DNA of 64,000 bases from Ramlibacter monticola (GTDB taxonomy: Bacteria; Pseudomonadota; Gammaproteobacteria; Burkholderiales; Burkholderiaceae_C). A program made the translations under genes and the position numbers. Where the stretch lies: the NCBI RefSeq assembly GCF_016722785.1, contig NZ_JAEQNE010000009.1, positions 167,085 through 231,084 of the forward strand. The letters are read 5' to 3'. The notes below the pieces were generated by a model, which saw only the letters and a list, made by a program, of their open reading frames with translations, searched no databases and was not told where the DNA came from. How positions within the stretch are numbered: the stretch's first letter is position 1; each line of letters begins with the position of its first letter. Below are positions 53,262 through 61,097 of this stretch, piece by piece.

Positions 53262-55058
53262 CTAGATCACGTTGTCCCACGGTGCCGACAGGCGCACCGC
53301 GGCATTGATGGTGCCGACCATGGAATAGGTCTGCGGGAAGTTGCCCCACATCTCGCCGGTGATGGGGTGGATGTCCTCCGACAGCATGCCCAGGTGGTTG
53401 CGGTGCTTCAGCATCACCTCGAAGATCTCGCGCGCCTGGGCCTTGCGGCCGATGCGCGCCAGCGCGTCGATGCGCCAGAAGGTGCAGACGTTGAAGGAGG
53501 TCTCGGGCTTGCCGAAGTCGTCGGCCGCCTCGTAGCGGCGCATGAACGGGCCGTCGCACAGCGACTTCTCCAGGGCGTCGACGGTTGCCACGAAGCGCGC
53601 GTCGTTCGGGTCGATCATGTTCACTTCCGCCATCAGCAGCGCGCTGGCATCGAGGTCGCGGCCGCCGAAGCTCTCGGCGAAGGCCTGGCGCTCCTCGCTC
53701 CAGGATTCCTTCAGGATGCGGTTGCGGATGATGTCGGCCCGCTCGCGCCAGTAGCGGATGCGTTCCGGCAGGCCTAGCGAGCGCGCCACCTTGGCGAGCC
53801 GGTCGCAGGCCACCCAGCTCATGAGGGCCGACGAGGTGTGGATGCGCGCGCGGGTGCGCAACTCCCACATGCCGGCGTCGGGCGAGTCGTAGATCCTGAA
53901 GGCCTGCTCGCCCACCGCCTCCAGGTGCACGAACTCGGCGCGGCCGGCGCGGCGGAACAGGCGGTGGTCGTGGAAGGCCTGCGCGGCCGCCAGGATGATG
54001 TTGCCGTAGACGTCGTGCTGGAAGTGCTCCTGCGCCTGGTTGCCCACCCGCACCGGCCCCATGCCGCGGTAGCCGGGCAGGTGCTCCAGGATCGCTTCCG
54101 GCAGCTTCTCCTCCTGCCCGATGCCGTACAGCGGCTGGATGTGGCCGCCGCCGGTGCGGATCACGATGTTCATCAGCCAGCGCAGGTACTCCTCCATCGT
54201 CGCGACTTCGGAGATCGAGTTCAGCGCCCGCACGACGAAGAAGGCGTCGCGCAGCCAGCAGTAGCGGTAGTCCCAGTTGCGCCCGCTGTTGGGCGCCTCC
54301 GGGATCGAGGTGGTCATTGCGGCGACGATGGCCCCCGTGTCCTCGAACAGCGACAGCTTCAGCGTGATGGCGGCGCGGATCACCGCGTCCTGCCACTCCA
54401 GCGGCACTGCCAGCGCGCGTGACCACTGCTTCCAGTAGGCGATCGTCTCCTGCTCGAACAGGCGGGCGGTGTCCTCGATGCCGGAGGCGAGCGTCTCGTC
54501 CGGGCCCATGATGAAGTTCATCGGCCGGTCGACCACGAAGAAGGTCTCGGCCAGGATGTACGAGACCGGCGCGTCGGTGTTCACGCGCAGCGTCAGGCCG
54601 GGGCCGACGAAGCGCAGGTGCGAGCTGCCCTGCGTCACCTGCGGCGGCTGGCGGCCCCATTCGAAGCGCGGCCGCAGCACCACGCGCATGCGCGGCGAGC
54701 CCTGCAGCACCTTCACGCGGCGAATCAGCGTGGTGGGCCGGAACATGCGGCCGCGACTCCAGAAGCGCGGCGCGAAGTCGACGATCTCGATGCCCTGGCC
54801 GCGTCCGTCGTACAGGCGCGTGCGCAGGACGGCCGTGTTGGGCTCGTACTCCTGCTCGCTGCGTTCCAGGCCTTCCAGCTCGAACTGCCACACCGCGCCG
54901 TTCTCGCTCGGGTCGAGCAGTGCGTTGAACACCGGCTCGCCGTCGAAGCGGGGCAGGCAGCACCACATGAGGCGGCCTTCGCGGTCGATCAGGCCGCTGT
55001 AGGCGCAGTTGCCGATCATGCCCAGCGAGAGCGAGTTGGGGTACGTTGTCTTGTTCAT
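53262..55058 (-). CDS. Glycoside hydrolase family 15 protein (glucoamylase/trehalase-like)
   Basis: A 598-residue (alpha/alpha)6-barrel protein of family GH15. The N-terminus LGMIGNCAYSGLIDREGRLM and the beta-sandwich domain precede the barrel with GRNWDYRYCWLRDAFF (about residue 280) and PSGRHIQPL-like GGGHIQPLYGIGQEEKLPE. The C-terminal motif NVCTFWRIDALARIG and GEMWGNFPQTYS fit. Actinobacterial members of this subgroup are acid trehalases. It lies between otsB and otsA with ATGA overlap at otsB, so it may recycle trehalose or act on a maltosyl substrate. No signal peptide, so cytoplasmic. Confidence 0.92.
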   Translation of the reverse strand: MNKTTYPNSLSLGMIGNCAYSGLIDREGRLMWCCLPRFDGEPVFNALLDPSENGAVWQFELEGLERSEQEYEPNTAVLRTRLYDGRGQGIEIVDFAPRFWSRGRMFRPTTLIRRVKVLQGSPRMRVVLRPRFEWGRQPPQVTQGSSHLRFVGPGLTLRVNTDAPVSYILAETFFVVDRPMNFIMGPDETLASGIEDTARLFEQETIAYWKQWSRALAVPLEWQDAVIRAAITLKLSLFEDTGAIVAAMTTSIPEAPNSGRNWDYRYCWLRDAFFVVRALNSISEVATMEEYLRWLMNIVIRTGGGHIQPLYGIGQEEKLPEAILEHLPGYRGMGPVRVGNQAQEHFQHDVYGNIILAAAQAFHDHRLFRRAGRAEFVHLEAVGEQAFRIYDSPDAGMWELRTRARIHTSSALMSWVACDRLAKVARSLGLPERIRYWRERADIIRNRILKESWSEERQAFAESFGGRDLDASALLMAEVNMIDPNDARFVATVDALEKSLCDGPFMRRYEAADDFGKPETSFNVCTFWRIDALARIGRKAQAREIFEVMLKHRNHLGMLSEDIHPITGEMWGNFPQTYSMVGTINAAVRLSAPWDNVI

Positions 55059-55795
55059 TTCGTTCGCGTGAGACGGGCGGCGACAGCCGCCTCCAGTTCT
55101 TGTCGGAGGGCTTGCGGGTCGCGCAGGCGGCGCCAGGCGCAGGTGGCGCCCTCGCCGACCTTGATGCCCATGCCGCCGAGGCGCTGCACGGTGGAGAAGC
55201 CGACTTCGTCGGTGATGTCGTCGCCGATGAACACCGGGATGCGGCTGGCGAAGGGCGGCTCCGCGAGGAAGGCCTCGATCGCGCGGCCCTTGCTGGCGCC
55301 GCCCGGCTTGGCTTCGACGACCATCTTCCCGAGCTGCAGGGTGATGCCGGGCGATTCGTCGACGGCCTGCTGCATCGTGCGCCGGCACAGGTCCTCGAGG
55401 TCGGGCCGCTGGCGGTAGTGCAGCGCCAGCGAGCCGCGCTTGTTCTCCACCAGCAGGCCGGGGTTCTGCGCCGCCAGCAGGCAGGCGGCTTCCTCCACCG
55501 CGTCGAGCGGCTGCGTGTGCAGCAGGTGCACAGCGCCGTCGGCGCCGCGGCGCTCCGCGCCGTGCACGCCGGCCACGGGCAGCTTCAGGGGATCGAGGAA
55601 GTCGTCGATCTGCGCGATCGGGCGCCCCGAGATCACGGCGATGGCGCCCTGCAGCCGGCCGTGGAGATCCTGCAGCACGCCGATCAGCGGCTCCGGCACG
55701 TGCACGGCGCTCGGTTGCGGCGCGATGTCGACCATGGTTCCGTCGAAGTCGAGGAACAGGGCGCAGGAGGGATGGAGGATCTCCGCAAGCGTCAT
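55055..55795 (-). CDS. otsB: Trehalose-6-phosphate phosphatase
   Basis: A 246-residue HAD-superfamily phosphatase converting trehalose-6-phosphate to trehalose. Motif I is ALFLDFDGTMVDIAP (nucleophile Asp16), motif III/IV region GASKGRAIEAFL and FIGDDITDEVGF. Its stop overlaps the GH15 start by four bases (ATGA). It is the first gene of the operon; the promoter must lie in the 169-bp gap shared with the divergent enoyl-CoA hydratase-like gene. An earlier in-frame ATG would add 57 Arg/Pro-rich residues and is rejected. Confidence 0.96.
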   Translation of the reverse strand: MTLAEILHPSCALFLDFDGTMVDIAPQPSAVHVPEPLIGVLQDLHGRLQGAIAVISGRPIAQIDDFLDPLKLPVAGVHGAERRGADGAVHLLHTQPLDAVEEAACLLAAQNPGLLVENKRGSLALHYRQRPDLEDLCRRTMQQAVDESPGITLQLGKMVVEAKPGGASKGRAIEAFLAEPPFASRIPVFIGDDITDEVGFSTVQRLGGMGIKVGEGATCAWRRLRDPQALRQELEAAVAARLTRTK

Positions 55796-55964
55796 GCGAC
55801 GGAACCGTAGCAGAACCCGCAGCGCTGCGGCGAGACGTTCGGACCGTCGGCCGACGTAGGAGCGGGCCGACACCGTGCTGGGGTGTGCGCGGGCGACCAG
55901 CCCATCCACGCCCAAAGGCCGAGGTGCCGGCGCGGGCGCGCGGGGTGGACTAAGCTCCCGCCCC

Positions 55965-56762
55965 ATGGACTACACCCGCTACGAAACCCTGCGCATCGCG
56001 CGCCGCGGCCCGGACGACTCGGTGCTCGACATCCAGATGAAGGCCGCCAACGGCAAGCTGCCCACCGCCGGCCATGCCGGCCACCGCGAACTCGCCGAGA
56101 TCTGGCGCGACGTCGGCGCGGACGAGACGGTGCGCTGCGCCGTGCTGCGCGGCGAGGGCCTGGGCTTTTCCGGCGGCGGCGACTTGGCGCTGGTGCAGGA
56201 CATGGCCAGCGACTTCGACACCCGCACCCGCGTGTGGAAGGAGGCGCGCGACCTGGTCTACAGCGTCATCAACTGCGACAAGCCGATCGTCAGCGCCCTC
56301 CACGGACCGGCCGTGGGCGCCGGGCTGGTCGCCGGCCTGCTGGCGGACATCTCGGTCGCGGCGCGCGACGCGAAGATCGTCGATGGCCACACCCGCCTCG
56401 GGGTGGCGGCGGGCGACCATGCCGCGATCGTCTGGCCGCTGCTGTGCGGCATGGCCAAGGCCAAGTACTACCTCCTGCTCTGCGATCCGGTCAGCGGCGA
56501 GGAGGCCGAGCGCATCGGCCTGGTGTCCCTGGCGGTCGACGGGGAGCAGTTGTTGCCCCGGGCCTACGAGATCGCGGACCGGCTGGCGCAGGGCAGCCAG
56601 AGCGCGATCCGCTGGACCAAGTATTCGCTGAACAACTGGCTGCGGCAGGCGGGCCCGGCCTTCGACACTTCGCTGGCGCTCGAGTTCATGGGCTTCGGCG
56701 GCCCCGACGTGCAGGAAGGGATCGCCTCCCTGCGCGAGCGGCGCGCCCCCAACTTCCGCTGA
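55965..56762 (+). CDS. Enoyl-CoA hydratase/isomerase family protein
   Basis: A 265-residue crotonase-fold protein. The oxyanion-hole stretches are visible (LGFSGGGDLALVQD and ALHGPAVGAGLVAGLLADI). The usual catalytic Glu motif is replaced by GHTRLGVAAGDHAAIVWPLL. This is a known crotonase subgroup in which activity is less certain, so hydratase function is not assumed. It is divergent from the trehalose operon and followed 11 bp later by the copper chaperone gene. Confidence 0.88.
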   Translation: MDYTRYETLRIARRGPDDSVLDIQMKAANGKLPTAGHAGHRELAEIWRDVGADETVRCAVLRGEGLGFSGGGDLALVQDMASDFDTRTRVWKEARDLVYSVINCDKPIVSALHGPAVGAGLVAGLLADISVAARDAKIVDGHTRLGVAAGDHAAIVWPLLCGMAKAKYYLLLCDPVSGEEAERIGLVSLAVDGEQLLPRAYEIADRLAQGSQSAIRWTKYSLNNWLRQAGPAFDTSLALEFMGFGGPDVQEGIASLRERRAPNFR

Positions 56763-56773
56763 AGGGACCCGCG

Positions 56774-57226
56774 ATGAAGAAACTTCTAGCCTCCCTGCTG
56801 CTCGCCGTCCCGGTGGCGGTACTGGCCGAATCCGGCGTGCCCGTGAAGGTGGAAGGGGCTTGGGCACGGACCATCGTGCCCGGCCAGCAGTCCAGCGGCG
56901 CCTACATGACGCTCACGGGAAGCGAGCCGCTCACGCTGCTGGGCGCCGAGACGCCCGCCGCCGGCATCGTCGAGATCCACCAGATGAAGATGGAAGGCGA
57001 CATCATGAAGATGCGCGCGGCCGACACCCTGCCGCTGGCCGCCGGCCAGCCGCTGCAGCTGGCGCCGGGCGGCTACCACTTCATGCTGATGGACCTGAAG
57101 AATCCGTTCAAGGCCGGGTCGCAGATCCCGTTCACGCTGCGTTTCCGCGACGCCAAGGGCAAGCTGCGCACCCTGCCGCTGCGCGTGCCGGTCCAGGCGG
57201 CGCCACCCCGCGAGTCGCGGCAGTAA
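56774..57226 (+). CDS. PCu(A)C family copper chaperone
   Basis: A 150-residue periplasmic protein with signal peptide MKKLLASLLLAVPVAVLA. The copper-binding His/Met pattern is intact: EIHQMKMEGDIMKMR followed by GGYHFMLMDL, fitting HX(n)M...HXM. Such proteins hand Cu(I) to the CuA site of cytochrome oxidase. Its partner Sco is not nearby; the close upstream crotonase gene is probably unrelated in function though co-transcribed. Confidence 0.94.
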   Translation: MKKLLASLLLAVPVAVLAESGVPVKVEGAWARTIVPGQQSSGAYMTLTGSEPLTLLGAETPAAGIVEIHQMKMEGDIMKMRAADTLPLAAGQPLQLAPGGYHFMLMDLKNPFKAGSQIPFTLRFRDAKGKLRTLPLRVPVQAAPPRESRQ

Positions 57227-57290
57227 GTGCCGCCCGGGGGCGCATTGGGGTAAGCTGTCCGCACGACAACTACCCGAGGAGCGCGCGGCC

Positions 57291-58046
57291 ATGAGCGATG
57301 AGAACAACTTCGGCTTTGCGAAGCTCGTCCCCGGCTTCGACTTCCTGCAGAACCTCGCCAAGGGGGCATCGCAGACGATGTCGCAGATGCCGGGCCTGTC
57401 CAACTGGGTGGCACCGACGCTGAGCGTCGAGGAGCTGGAAAAGCGCATCGCCGAACTGAAGGCGGTGCAGTTCTGGCTGGAACAGAACGGCCGGGCGCTG
57501 GCGGCGACCATCCAGGCGCTCGAAGTGCAGAAGATGACCCTGGCGACGCTGAAGGGCATGAACTTCAGCATGGGCGAACTGGCCAACGCGCTGCAGGTGA
57601 AGACCGGCGAGACGATGGCGAGCGGTGCCCGCAAGATGGGCGAAGCCGCGGAGGCGGCCGCCGGCGCCGTGTCCGGTGTCGCCGAGGCGGCGGCCGAAGC
57701 GGCGAACGCGGTGCGCAGGAAGGCCGGCGGGAAGAAGGCCGAGGAGCCCGCCGCCACCGAGGAGGGGAGCGCCGGCGTCAAGCCGGTCGATCCGCTGCAG
57801 TGGTGGGGCGCGCTCACGCAGCAGTTCCAGGAAATCGCGGCCAACGCGATGAAGGACGCGATGCAGAAGACCTCGGTGGACACCGCCCGCAACATGGCCA
57901 TGAAGGCGGCCACCGGCATGGCCAAGGCGGCGGCGGGCGTGGCCAAGACCGCGGTGGCGCCAGGCTCCGCGCCGGCTCCGGCCCGCAAGGCCGCGGCCCG
58001 CAAGGCGACCGCGCGCAAGACGCGCGCGAAGAAGACCGCGACCTAG
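57291..58046 (+). CDS. PhaM-like polyhydroxyalkanoate granule regulatory protein
   Basis: A 251-residue protein opening NNFGFAKLVPGFDFLQNLAK, with the helical pairing region LSVEELEKRIAELKAVQFWL that defines the PhaM family. The middle is Ala-rich and the C-terminus (ARKAAARKATARKTRAKKTA) is a lysine-rich, histone H1-like tail. In Ralstonia eutropha PhaM binds PHB synthase and DNA, linking granules to the nucleoid. Here the basic tail supports DNA binding. phaC and phaP are not in the window. The FIST gene begins nine bases downstream. Confidence 0.86.
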   Translation: MSDENNFGFAKLVPGFDFLQNLAKGASQTMSQMPGLSNWVAPTLSVEELEKRIAELKAVQFWLEQNGRALAATIQALEVQKMTLATLKGMNFSMGELANALQVKTGETMASGARKMGEAAEAAAGAVSGVAEAAAEAANAVRRKAGGKKAEEPAATEEGSAGVKPVDPLQWWGALTQQFQEIAANAMKDAMQKTSVDTARNMAMKAATGMAKAAAGVAKTAVAPGSAPAPARKAAARKATARKTRAKKTAT

Positions 58047-58054
58047 GAGCCGCC

Positions 58055-59305
58055 GTGCAGCTCTTTCCCTTCGGCCATGCCACGCATCCGCAGTGGCAGA
58101 TGGCGGCTGGCCTCGTGCTCGCGCAGGTGCGGGCCCAGATGGCCCTGCACGGCTACGCGGCCGCGCCCACGCTGGGGCTGCTGTACATCACGGACCATTA
58201 CGCCGCGGCGGCCCAGGACATCCTGGACCACCTCGGGGCCGAACTGCCCGAGGTGACCGACTGGGCCGGCACCGTCGGCGTGGGCATCGCCTCCTCGAAC
58301 GTGGAGTACTTCGACGAGCCGGCGATGGCGGTGATGCTGTGCGCCCTGCCCTCCGACCAGTTCCGCGTCTTTTCCGGCGTCGCCCCGCTGGCGGCAAGCT
58401 TCCGCGCCCACACGGCGCTGGTGCATGCGGACGCGGCCACCCCCGACGTCGCCGAACTGATCGCGGAGATGGCGGACCGCACGGCCACCGGCTACCTGTT
58501 CGGCGGCCTGGCCTCCAGCCGCAGCGACGTGGTGCAGTTCGCGGTCGGCGGCAATGGCAACCTGAGCGGGCACGGCCACGCGGGGGGCGTGTTCCGTGGC
58601 GGGCTGTCGGGCGTGGCCTTCGCCGAGGGCGTGCAGGTCGTGTCGCGCATCACCCAGGGCTGCCAGCCGGTGGCGCTGCCGCGCAGCATCACCGGCGCGG
58701 ACGGCAACCTGGTGACGGAGCTCGATGGCGAGCCGGCGCTGGATGTGCTGCTGGAGGACCTGCGCCTCTCGCTGGACGAGCCGCAGGCCGCCATGGCGAC
58801 CCTGCGCACGACGCTGGTGGGGCTCACGCAGGCCAGCGAGGACGTCGTGGGCCGCACCGGGCACTTCGGCAGCGACGTGGTGGTGCGGCACATCCTCGGG
58901 CTCGATCCGCGCCGGCGCGGCGTGGCGGTGGCGAACAAGGTGGACGAGGGCATGCGCCTGGCCTTCTGCCGCCGCGACGCCGAGGCCGCGCGCGCGGACC
59001 TGGTGCGCATCTGCGCCGAGATCCGCGAGGAGTTCGAGCCGGAAGAACTGCCGCTGGCCGCCGCCGCGGCGCTGGCCACCCCGGATCCGCTGGCGCCACC
59101 GAGCCCGGCGACGTCGACCATGGCGGGCGCGATCTACGTCAGCTGTGCGGGCCGCGGCGGCCCGCACTTCGGCGGCCCCAGCGCGGAAATGCAGATCGTG
59201 CGCCGCGCGCTGGGCGACGTGCCGCTGGTGGGGTTCTTCGCGGGGGGCGAGATCGGGCGGAAAAATCTGTACGGCTATACGGGCGTGCTCACGGTTTTTC
59301 GCTGA
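58055..59305 (+). CDS. FIST domain sensory protein
   Basis: A 416-residue cytoplasmic protein with FIST-N (about 20-220) and FIST-C (about 230-400) domains, predicted small-ligand sensors often linked to signalling. Start is GTG 58055 with AGGAG six bases upstream, right after the PhaM-like stop. Features: LGLLYITDHYAAAAQDILDH, ATGYLFGGLASSRSDVVQ, TQGCQPVALPRSIT and the final PLVGFFAGGEIGRKNLYGYT. No kinase or cyclase domain is attached, so it may signal to a partner encoded elsewhere. Confidence 0.9.
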   Translation: MQLFPFGHATHPQWQMAAGLVLAQVRAQMALHGYAAAPTLGLLYITDHYAAAAQDILDHLGAELPEVTDWAGTVGVGIASSNVEYFDEPAMAVMLCALPSDQFRVFSGVAPLAASFRAHTALVHADAATPDVAELIAEMADRTATGYLFGGLASSRSDVVQFAVGGNGNLSGHGHAGGVFRGGLSGVAFAEGVQVVSRITQGCQPVALPRSITGADGNLVTELDGEPALDVLLEDLRLSLDEPQAAMATLRTTLVGLTQASEDVVGRTGHFGSDVVVRHILGLDPRRRGVAVANKVDEGMRLAFCRRDAEAARADLVRICAEIREEFEPEELPLAAAAALATPDPLAPPSPATSTMAGAIYVSCAGRGGPHFGGPSAEMQIVRRALGDVPLVGFFAGGEIGRKNLYGYTGVLTVFR

Positions 59306-59327
59306 GCGCCGCAAAGAAAACCAGACA

Positions 59328-59428
59328 GCCGAACGCAGAGGGCGCAAAGGTTCGCAGAGAACGCAGAAGAACATCCATTGAATGGATGTCCGCTTTCTTC
59401 TGCGTCCTCTGCGCCCTCTGCGTTCGGC
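59328..59428. repeat. ~100-bp imperfect inverted repeat between FIST and XRE genes
   Basis: The left arm (GCCGAACGCAGAGGGCGC onward) and the right arm (ending GCGCCCTCTGCGTTCGGC) are near-complements over about 45 bp each. They meet at a perfect centre ACATCCATTGAATGGATGT (59371-59389). It fills the 139-bp gap between two convergent stops, so it probably terminates both. GCAGAGGxCGC-type hairpins of this kind recur in betaproteobacterial genomes as dispersed repeats. Confidence 0.75.
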
Positions 59429-59444
59429 CGTTAGGTTTTGTCCC

Positions 59445-60176
59445 CTACCGCCGCAACTGCGCGAACGCCCCGAACTCCCAGCTGCGCATCGCCAGCACCA
59501 GCGTGTAGCCCTCGCGTTCCCGCCCCGCCAGCTTCTGGTCCGCCTGGTGCTGCTGCGCGAAGTCCTGCGCCACGCGCTGCAGCCGCTCCAGGAAGGAGGG
59601 CGCGATCGCCCGGCTCACCGCGCCGTGCACCAGCAACAGGCCCTCGGCGTGGCCGTCGAAGCCGCCGTTGAAGTAGTCCAGCACCGCGTGGTCGCGGAAG
59701 TAGTGCATCACGGGCCCGTGCGGGCGCCAGCGGAAGGTCTTCGCGAGCTTCAGGCGGTAGCGGTTCAGCGGGCGCAGCTCGATGATGCCGATGCGGTCCA
59801 GCGCGGCGAAGTACTTGATGCACTCCGCTTCCGTCAGCCGGTACTCCGTCGTGATCTGGTCCAGCGTCCACTGGCTCAGCACGCAGATCGCGCACAGCAG
59901 CAGCTTCTTGTCGGCGACCACCGCGCGTTCCTGCTCCTGCGTGAGCTCCTTCAGCAGCGGCTGCGCATCCGCCACGCGCCGGGCCAGCTCGGCGAAATCG
60001 AGCTTCAGCACGCGGCAGATCGCGTCGATGCGCGACAGGGCCATGTCGCCCTTGGCCAGCATGCGCTTGACGCTCGACTCCGCCATGCCCAGGCCCGCGG
60101 CGAGGTCGGCATACGTCATCTGCGCGGCCTTCAACTCCTTCTTGAGGGCGAGGACCAGATCGGCGGTGGTGCTCAT
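59445..60176 (-). CDS. XRE-family helix-turn-helix regulator with conserved C-terminal domain
   Basis: A 243-residue protein whose N-terminal 65 residues form a Cro/CI-type HTH (MTYADLAAGLGMAESSVKRM, then SRIDAICRVLKLDFAEL). The 170-residue C-terminal part (RIGIIELRPLNRYRLKLAKT ... GLLLVHGAVSRAIAPSFLER) is a conserved but unnamed domain seen in XRE proteins of betaproteobacteria, likely ligand- or oligomer-binding. It is divergent from the ceramidase-like gene with 114 bp between starts, suggesting it regulates that operon. Confidence 0.87.
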   Translation of the reverse strand: MSTTADLVLALKKELKAAQMTYADLAAGLGMAESSVKRMLAKGDMALSRIDAICRVLKLDFAELARRVADAQPLLKELTQEQERAVVADKKLLLCAICVLSQWTLDQITTEYRLTEAECIKYFAALDRIGIIELRPLNRYRLKLAKTFRWRPHGPVMHYFRDHAVLDYFNGGFDGHAEGLLLVHGAVSRAIAPSFLERLQRVAQDFAQQHQADQKLAGREREGYTLVLAMRSWEFGAFAQLRR

Positions 60177-60290
60177 GGAAGTACAGGAATGCGATACCAG
60201 CGGGGCAATGGATCGACAATGTAGCCGCAATTGGGCACCCTTCCGGGGCAGGCGGCGAACACTGCACTCCTCGTCAACGAAGGAGACTCC

Positions 60291-61079
60291 ATGCGGATCA
60301 CGCTCACCCGGGCCGAGCTGCTGCTCGCAACCCTCTGCGCCCTGCTGCTGCTGGCGGCCCTGGCCGGCCCGCCCGTGAACCAGCCGGCGCACTTCCATGC
60401 GTTCGCGGACCAGCGCGCCTTGTGGGGCGTGCCGCACGCGCTCGATGTCCTGTCGAACCTGCCATTCGCGCTCGCGGGCGGCGCCGGGCTGTGGCTGCTG
60501 CGCGCGGGCGGGGGGCTGCCCCTCGCGCCCACGCAGCGGGCCTGCGCGCGCCTGTTCTTCGCCGGCCTGGTGCTGACCGCGACCTGCTCCGGCGGGTACC
60601 ACCTGCAGCCAAGCGACCTGGGGCTGGCCGTCGATCGCGCCGGCATGAGTGTCGCCTTCGCCGGCCTGCTGGGGCTGCTCGTCGCGACGAAGGTGAGCGA
60701 GCGCTCCGGCGGGCTGCTCGCGCTGGGCGTGCTGCTCGTCTCCCCCGCGGCCATCGCCGTGTGCCTGCGCACCGGCAACGTGCTCCCCTGGGCCCTGGTG
60801 CAGGGCGGTGGACTCCTGCTGATCCTGGCGTTCGGCTTTGGCGCCACCCGGCCGGCCGCGCTGGACGTCCGCTGGGCCGGCGTGCTCATCGCCTATGCGG
60901 TGGCCAAGCTGCTCGAGGCCGGCGACCACGCCGTCTTCGACGCAAGCGCGCAGTTGCTGTCCGGCCACACGCTGAAGCATGTGGTGGCGGCCCTGGCCGC
61001 CTGGCCGGTCCTTGCCGCGATCAGGGCCCTGCGCCCCGTGCAGAATGCGCCGAGCAGCGCGGCGACCGTCCGCGCCTGA
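60291..61079 (+). CDS. Seven-helix membrane protein of the CREST (alkaline ceramidase-like) superfamily
   Basis: A 262-residue polytopic protein with AAGGAG at 60280-60285. Six to seven hydrophobic segments carry the spaced residues expected of CREST hydrolases. These are SGGYHL (Ser and His, end of helix 3), AVDRAGMS (Asp, helix 4) and SGHTLKH (two His, last helix). Alkaline ceramidases and PAQR receptors use such Ser/Asp/His sets to bind zinc and cleave amides. The substrate in a bacterium is unknown. It precedes a lysophospholipid flippase-acyltransferase gene by 18 bp, so lipid amide or ester turnover is plausible. Function is inference. Confidence 0.7.
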   Translation: MRITLTRAELLLATLCALLLLAALAGPPVNQPAHFHAFADQRALWGVPHALDVLSNLPFALAGGAGLWLLRAGGGLPLAPTQRACARLFFAGLVLTATCSGGYHLQPSDLGLAVDRAGMSVAFAGLLGLLVATKVSERSGGLLALGVLLVSPAAIAVCLRTGNVLPWALVQGGGLLLILAFGFGATRPAALDVRWAGVLIAYAVAKLLEAGDHAVFDASAQLLSGHTLKHVVAALAAWPVLAAIRALRPVQNAPSSAATVRA

Positions 61080-61097
61080 AGGAGGAGAGGGACGCTC

